From Bemisia tabaci (lineage: Eukaryota > Arthropoda > Insecta > Hemiptera > Aleyrodidae), in the NCBI RefSeq assembly GCF_918797505.1, contig NC_092793.1:84007912-84071911 (forward strand): DNA of 64,000 bases, given 5' to 3'. Below the pieces are notes generated by a model that did not search any database, was not told the DNA's origin, and saw only the letters and a program-made list of their open reading frames with translations. The position numbers and the translations under genes are program-made. Below, piece by piece: positions 58,235 through 64,000 of this stretch. Each line of letters opens with the position of its first letter. Position 1 is the first letter of the stretch.

Positions 58235-58360
58235 CTTAACTAACATGGTCTTATACACTCCTTCCTCATCCATCATGTATTCATCAATAATACAGGCTGC
58301 AGCATCATCCCATTCATTGTTAGTCGTTGGCTGCAATGCTGCTAAAACACACTCCACAGC
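58235..58360 (-). CDS. Exon 1 of those visible: extended Tudor, first part
   Basis: 126 nt, 42 codons, phase 0 at both ends. The acceptor is a T-run followed by TTTTTTAG and the donor is AAG|GTGAG. The peptide opens AVECVLAALQP and holds NEWDDAA and VYKTMLVK. The pattern of VE..L..L.P followed by W..A resembles the helical linker between the Tudor core and the SN-like barrel of extended Tudor domains. It joins directly to the next exon, whose TIRIEC strand continues the fold. The 500-N gap lies in the intron between them and need not hide an exon, since phases match across it. Confidence 0.65.
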
Positions 58361-58734
58361 CTAAAAAAGAGGCAGGAAAAGGGTGGATCACTAGACAAGT
58401 AGGCAATATTAAGCATCATGATAAATGTTTCCTTATCAAGATGTCATGTGGGAAACACGATTTATGCAATGAAAATTGCTGAGAGTAACTCTAGGGTGCG
58501 TCAAAAAAATGAAAGTCTGAAATGTTCCACTCCCCAGGCGGCAATCGATGCCACTTGGTAATAAAACATGTTTGCCGAAATTTAGGCCAATTTCAACCAT
58601 TTTAACTGGTGCCAAAGGTCAATTTTGGGATGATATTTTGATATGTAGGTATACACTCCTATTTCATACAAAAAAATCGATTTTACGCTGAAATCGTGCG
58701 TTTACGAAAAAAATGCCAAAGAACTCGGGTTGTA

Positions 58735-60229
58735 GAGAATAAAATTTTACTCTGGGAAGACGTCATTTAAACGATAAAAATCAAATTAAACAAGAAAATC
58801 TCACCTCCGTATTTATATTTTCGGTCCTCAGAATTTCTAAGGTCTTACAAAGTAGCAGTACAAAAGACTCATTTTTCACGAAAATAAGTCAAAAAAGGGT
58901 ATAAATGAACTGCAGAGAAGTGCTGACGATGCAAATGTCATCAGAACTACCTCAGTTTAAATTTCACTAGAATAAAGAGTTAATAAAACGGAAAATACAA
59001 AGGCTTGGATAAAACAAACAAAAAACTCAAAGAGAAACAAAATTAACTGAACCAGAAATATATAAAACCCACAATTTCCTAAGAGAACTATTAATAAATG
59101 TCCTGAAATTATATTAGACATTAATCGGATTCTCAGTGACCAAGGCCGAATTAGCCTTCTCACAGTCTCAATTAATACTATGAAAGAAATTAAAATTAGG
59201 GGAGTGCCCAAAGGAACTAAATGAGAATTGCGTAACAAACTTTCCCCATGTAATCGTCATCAGTTGGTCCTCTTGAACAACTTTCTAAAAGTTAAACATG
59301 GTCTGAACCCTAAATACCCCTCAAAGTACCTCAAATTCAAAATAGCGGCCGTAATAAAGGGGTTCAGCAAATCGATATTTTAAAATGTTCATTCTGTGTC
59401 ATGTGATGTATCATTTCCTAAGTAATTTTGGTCGTGGATTACATGAATGAACTCAACAAGGCCCTCCGGTCAAAGGGGGCGCTCCAAATCAAAGATGGCG
59501 GCCAAATTTGAAAGGCAGGAGGTTGCATTTTTTCAAATATTCAAGTAAGGAACAAGGAAAGTGAGGCGTCTCTATCTTCATGTATTTTTGGCTGAGGGAC
59601 CTAAATTTGATGTTAAAAATGTATTTAATAAAGGAAATTAAAAGAAACATAGGACTACGGAGAGGGATGTACGCTCAAAACCGTGCGCTCCCTTTTTAGG
59701 AATTCATGTGTCAACAGGTACTCTCTTCCAATTTTTGTATGTGTTCGCTGTTCCTTAGAAATCCCTGCACATGATTTATCCTGTTTTCCTCCATCAATTT
59801 CCTATTACTGGACATCTCATAAACTTGATCTTGGATTTGGGGCACTCCTCTTGATCCGGGGGGGGGGGGGGGGGTGCATTTAAGGCTTCATGTATGAAGT
59901 TTACGACTTTTACAAAAGAATGGAAACCCCTTACTTTCCTTGTTCCTTACGTATTTGAAAAAGTGCAACCTCCTGCCTTTCAAATTTGGCCGCCATCTTT
60001 GATTTGGAGCGCCCCCTTTGACCGGAGGGGCTTGATGAGTTCATTTATGTACAGTTCAATTATATCCTTTTTCGACTTATTTTCGTGAAAAATGAGTCTT
60101 TTGTACTGCTACTTTGTAAGACCTTAGAAATTCTGAGGACCAAAAATATAAATACGGAGGTGAGATTTTCTTGTTTAATTTGATTTTTATCGTTTAAAAG
60201 ACGTCTTCCCAGAGTAAAATTTTATCCTC
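58735..60229. mobile_element. 1.5-kb inverted-repeat element with split left arm
   Basis: Outer arms 58735-58905 and 60053-60229 match (AAAATTTTACTCTGGGAAGA, AAAATCTCACCTCCGTATTT, ACAAAGTAGCAGTACAAAAG). Inner arms 59448-59570 and 59925-60046 match (CCCTCCGGTCAAAGGGGGCG, CAAATTTGAAAGGCAGGAGG). The right arm is continuous but the left is interrupted by about 530 bp (58913-59440), a later insertion. A G(14) run is at 59860. Confidence 0.7.
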
Positions 60230-61037
60230 GCTGTTATTTTTGTTTATTACGCAGTTAATTTGTTTACGCTATGAACGAACTTTGCACACCACTCGATTAA
60301 AAATCCTGCTAAAATAGTTGTGCTGTGCGATTTGACTTGTAAGGACTCTGATAATTCAATTTTTTTGTATCCAGATCTGAAAATAAACGTTTGTAACTTG
60401 GTTAGAAGTTAATTACAGTGTTATCATTGCACCAATTGTGTTCTAAGTGAAATTTTGAACATGAATCGGAATGTTCAGATTGATAGTAATCCATTGCCGA
60501 AGGATGAACAAGAGTATCACAAAAATAATAGCTCCACTAAGTGTAACATTTCTTAAATATTGTTAAAATGCTTCAAGGAGGCAACATCAACTCATAGTGC
60601 AGTTTGTCTGCGTGAAAAGTAAATAAAAAGCTTTGCCCAAGCAAGATTTCTCAAGATCTTGAGATGGAATACCTATTGGATATGTTATTCAAGCCCGAAA
60701 TGAAAATGTTACATTAACTTTTTTTGGAATAAAATTGATTTCTGGGTTTTTTAGACCGAGACACTTCCATCAACTTTTTGACTATTTAATCTGAGGGAGA
60801 AAAAAAAATAATTTTCACACTTATTACACAATTTTTGAAAAGGAACGGAAATTTCTGACCCAAGATTCAGCACTTTTAGAACTGTTTTCTGAATGATTTC
60901 ACCTATTCCTCCATCGATTCAAGTGTATATTCTTTTATTTCATCATGGTTGTTATGAATTGATAACATTGAATAAGCGGTGAAATTCTTTTGGTCCAAAA
61001 TTGTACAAGCCTTAGTGACCCAAGAAATGCAATTATG

Positions 61038-62257
61038 TACAGGGTGATCCAGACCACCCGTCCACTATCTTTTTCTCGAAAACGGCGGAGAATTGAGCTT
61101 CGGGACCAAAACTTCCATAGGGGAAATCGACCCCAAAGAATCGAATGAAAATATTTTCAGCCCCCCAAAATGGTCCCTTGGGGGGGTTTTGGGGGGGGAG
61201 CCCCCCCGTTTCTCGCAATTTTCAAATGGTAAGGGTATGTTTTGACTTTGGATTCGGAATCTACGGTAAAAAATAAGAACATTTTGTTTTTTGCACTTTT
61301 TCCCTAAACCCCCATTTTTTGGAGTTATGGGGCATTTTTTGGGCAATTTTCAATTCGACGCTGTAAGCGGCGAAATCATCCAAATTTCAAAATCTAAAAA
61401 TCTCCTGAGAGGAGAGGTCAATATCTTTTTATTGATGTGCCACATGACCCCTGTTCCTCCAAAATTTTGGGGGCCACGACCCCCCAAAAATTTTGGGGCT
61501 TTGGAGGGCCATGAGTCGAAAATGTCGAAAGGCAAGGGTATGTTTTGACTTCAGATTTGGATTCTACGCGAAAAGTTGCGTAGAATTGATGTGGCGCATG
61601 GCCTGTTTGCTCAAATTTTTTTTACCCCTTATTTTGTCCAAAAATACACGGCTTCTTATGGGGAAAAGGGGTTCTTCAGTAATTTGGAGCAAACAGGCCA
61701 TGCGCCATATCAATTCTACGTAACTTTTCGCGAATAATCCAAATCTGAAGTCAAAACATACCCTTGCCTTTCGACATTTTCGACTCATGGCCCTCCAAAG
61801 CCCCAAAATTTTTGGGGGGTCGTGGCCCCCAAAATTTTGGAGCAACAGGGGTCATGTGGCACATCAATAAAGATATTGACCTCTCCTCTCAGGAGATTTT
61901 TAGATTTTGAAATTTGGATGATTTGGCTGCTTACAGCGTCGAATTGAAAATTGCCCCAAAAATGCCCCATAACTCCAAAAAATGGGGGTTTAGGGAAAAA
62001 GTGCAAAAAACAAAATGTTCTTATTTTTTACCGTAGATTCCGAATCCAAAGTCAAAACATACCCTTCCCATTAGAAAATTGCGAGAAACGGGGGGGCTCC
62101 CCCCCCAAACCCCCCTAAGGTGCCATTTTGGGGGGCTGAAAATATTTTCATTCGATTCTTTGGGGTCGATTTACCCATGAAAGTTTTGGTCCTGAAGCTC
62201 AATTCTCCGCCGTTTTCAAGAAAAAGATAGTGGACGGGTGGTCTGGATCACCCTGTA
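61038..62257. mobile_element. 1.22-kb near-perfect palindrome, TACAGGGTGATCC ends
   Basis: TACAGGGTGATCCAGACCAC at the left mirrors GTGGTCTGGATCACCCTGTA at the right. Arms of about 570 bp pair to a loop near 61647. TA at each end suits a TA target duplication. Open frames on both strands encode the same peptides from each arm (FFPKPPFFGVMG); they are symmetry products. Upstream of the gene's visible exons. Confidence 0.85.
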
Positions 62258-63181
62258 TTTTGTTATTTTTGAGGATTAGAATTTTTCCACGGCCAAAATT
62301 CAGTTCTGAGTTTGGTTGAGCTAAGGGGGGCTGCAGTAAATTTGTTAGATCAGGTTTGAGCAAGAGACAAAAACTGCTGTACTCTTGTAAAATTACTTCA
62401 GAAGCCCTTAATTTTTAGTTCTAAGAGAAATGATCCCGATAAGGATTTAAAATCGCCAAAAATAAGCCGGAGCAGTCTAAAAAAGCCATATAACACCACT
62501 TTCCTGTTTGGAGAGTCTTTTTAACAACTCAATGCTAGATGCATTTAATTTTTATCATAATTTACCAATAAATAATACATAAAATGGTTGTGCATCAAAT
62601 TGATATCAGTAGCAGCTTCTGCATACTATTAACACTTAGATTTTTGAGAGAGCTGATTCGTGGCCCACCCCTGAGCCCTTTGGATAATTAGCCCAGCATT
62701 GTTGCGACGTTTCCTCTGGAGAAGCGATGAAAGAACTGAATAGTCTTCTTTTCAGAACATAGTAAAACAAAATTGTAACATAGACAGTTCTAAATGTTGG
62801 TCATGGTCAGGGAGTAGTAAAATTCAGGACAAAAGGTACAGAAAGAGCCTTGCACTAAAGGGCAAAAATTCGCCAGTTTTGGGCCCTCAAAATTGGGGTA
62901 CGTGTGAGGTTAGGATGACCCTCTACACATACTAAAATTTCAGATTGCTTAATCCGTTTTAACCGTTAACCGTATAACCGTTTATGAGATAATAGGGGGG
63001 CAAAGTCCCTGATTTTCTCTCATTTCTGCAGGTATTTCAATGTCAAATTCCGACTTAAACATGTTTTCTGATTTAAATATTGAAGCGCGATTATTAGTTC
63101 AGCTGCATGTGGTGAATTTTTCCACATCTTCCACATAGGCTCACCCGGTTTTCAAGGGGGGGGGGGATGTTGCTCTCTCTA
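62258..63181. other. No gene seen
   Basis: One 40-codon minus-strand open stretch (about 62640-62765) was examined as an exon but has no convincing splice sites or motif. Confidence 0.4.
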
Positions 63182-64000
63182 TACAGGGTGTGCAAGAATT
63201 AGGGCCACAGTTGGTCTGAACAAGTTTAAATTTTTTGACAAGTCACAAGCAAAAACTCCCGATGGTCCCGAAGCTCCTCTATCCCCCCTTTAGGAGTAAA
63301 CGGGGGGCCCAATTTTAAAAATCGGGGCTCCTTTCCGAATCGCAAATTGATTGCATCCAAATTGAGGTGCAGAACACATTTACATCTTAAGTGACCCCCA
63401 AGAGTTCTAATTGACCCCCCTGAACGGCAGAAAGTAACTCCCTGAGGAGGGGGGCTTGGCCCCTTTCAAAAATTTCTCAAGATTCCTCTTTGGTCGCAAA
63501 ATTGACGTCGATTCTCCAGAAAAAGACGGTTTTCCAGGTAATCGACTTCGAGGACTCTGAGTTTCATGGTCCCTAAGCTCCGCTACCCGTCCTTTCGGGA
63601 AAAACCCGTTTTTTTCTGGAGAATCGACGTCAATTTTGCGACCAAAGAGGAATCTTGAGAAATTTTTGAAAGGGGCCAAGCCCCCCTCCTCAGGGAGTTA
63701 CTTTCTGCCGTTCAGGGGGGTCAATTAGAACTCTTGGGGGTCACTTAAGATGTAAATGTGTTATGCTCCTCAATTTGGATGCAATCAATTTGCGATTCGG
63801 AAAGGAGCCCCGATTTTTAAAATTGGGCCCCCCGTTTACCCCTAAAGGGGAGATAGAGGAGCTTCGGGACCATGAAATTTGGATTTCTTGGGGTCAATTA
63901 CCTGGAAAACCAACTTTTTCTGGAGAATCTACGTCAATTTTGAGAAAGAGAAATTATGGAGGGGGGTACTGGCCCCCTCTTTAGGGGGTCATTTTTGGGC
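63182..64000. mobile_element. Palindromic element cut by the window edge
   Basis: Starts TACAGGGTGTGCAAGAATTA. Arms 63260-63540 and 63600-63880 mirror each other (AGCTCCTCTATC, AGGAGCCCCGATTTTTAAA reversed, TTGACGTCGATTCTCCAGAA). 63890-64000 repeats inner-arm words again in the other orientation. The right end lies outside the window. Confidence 0.7.

Larger units (their letters stand above)
23801..58360 (-). other. TDRD12/Yb-like piRNA-pathway gene, 3' part (gene span)
   Basis: Seven exons (listed separately) join in phase: 58360-58235, 56468-56214, 52517-52398, 47578-47325, 39279-39080, 36816-36712 and 23961-23801. They total 1221 nt, or 406 residues plus a stop. Every junction has AG/GT borders and all six phases match (0,0,0,2,1,1), which chance ORFs would not do. 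The product reads as the SN-like half of an extended Tudor domain (about residues 1-90), an acidic Glu/Asp/Ser linker, a CS domain (about 195-315) and an acidic tail. As far as I know, Tudor plus C-terminal CS is the layout of TDRD12 and insect BoYb/SoYb, germline granule RNA helicases needed for piRNA production and transposon silencing. That family assignment is inference. The DEAD helicase and Tudor core must lie to the right of the window. No further exon was recognised in 58361-64000. Confidence 0.65.

Noticed and set aside
61033..62006. Multiple 60-93 codon ORFs on both strands
   Set aside because: Products of the palindromic element; no recognisable domain.
62640..62765. Minus-strand open stretch considered as a helicase exon of the TDRD12/Yb-like gene
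   Set aside because: No DEAD-box motif, no good donor/acceptor pair and no phase evidence.
1..64000. CRISPR array, bacterial operons, or integrated bacterial DNA
   Set aside because: Regular spacer-repeat structure is absent; the GC-hairpin tracts at 24780 and 39504 look bacterial in composition but have Helitron-type borders and no genes.

Overview
This is eukaryotic nuclear DNA, most likely from an insect. It is AT-rich and contains a multi-exon gene with GT/AG introns, non-LTR retrotransposons with poly(A) or short tandem tails, tRNA-derived repeats, and very many terminal-inverted-repeat (TIR) and fold-back elements. Repeat style suggests a hemipteran, but nothing here fixes the species. 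There are no prokaryotic operons and no CRISPR array. One 500-N scaffold gap lies at 57063-57562.

The one convincing host gene is on the minus strand. Seven exons between 58360 and 23801 join in phase into a 406-residue C-terminal half: the second half of an extended Tudor domain, an acidic linker, a CS (p23-like) domain and an acidic tail ending in a stop. I know of Tudor plus CS only in the TDRD12/Yb (BoYb, SoYb) family of piRNA-pathway proteins, so I call it a TDRD12/Yb-like gene. The helicase and first Tudor domain would lie beyond the right edge. A decayed copy of the penultimate exon lies just past the gene's 3' end (23351-23460), and a possible alternative last exon lies in the 12.7-kb final intron (31754-31932).

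Layout, left to right. 1-5 kb: fragments of an old LINE split by a 1.3-kb TIR element and a piggyBac-like TTAA MITE, plus smaller repeats. 5-16 kb: intergenic DNA with MITEs, including a hAT-like one with an 8-bp target duplication and several near-perfect palindromes. 16.06-19.06 kb: a young, 5'-truncated Jockey-like LINE with an open ORF2 and a 13-bp target duplication, inserted in a 112-bp repeat family. 20-23.8 kb: repeats, the exon copy, then the gene's 3' end. 23.8-58.4 kb: the gene, whose introns hold a 6.2-kb giant inverted repeat (40.95-47.18), an RTE/CR1-like LINE remnant (49.3-51.6), long palindromes (52.55-54.19, 54.49-56.09), tandem repeats, and two tiny Helitron-like elements built almost wholly of GC-rich hairpins. 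58.4-64 kb: three more long inverted-repeat elements, the last cut by the window edge.

The striking overall pattern is a presumed transposon-defence gene whose introns are packed with hairpin-forming transposons. Several would fold into kilobase-scale dsRNA in the pre-mRNA. All family names rest on motifs read by eye; no database search was possible.
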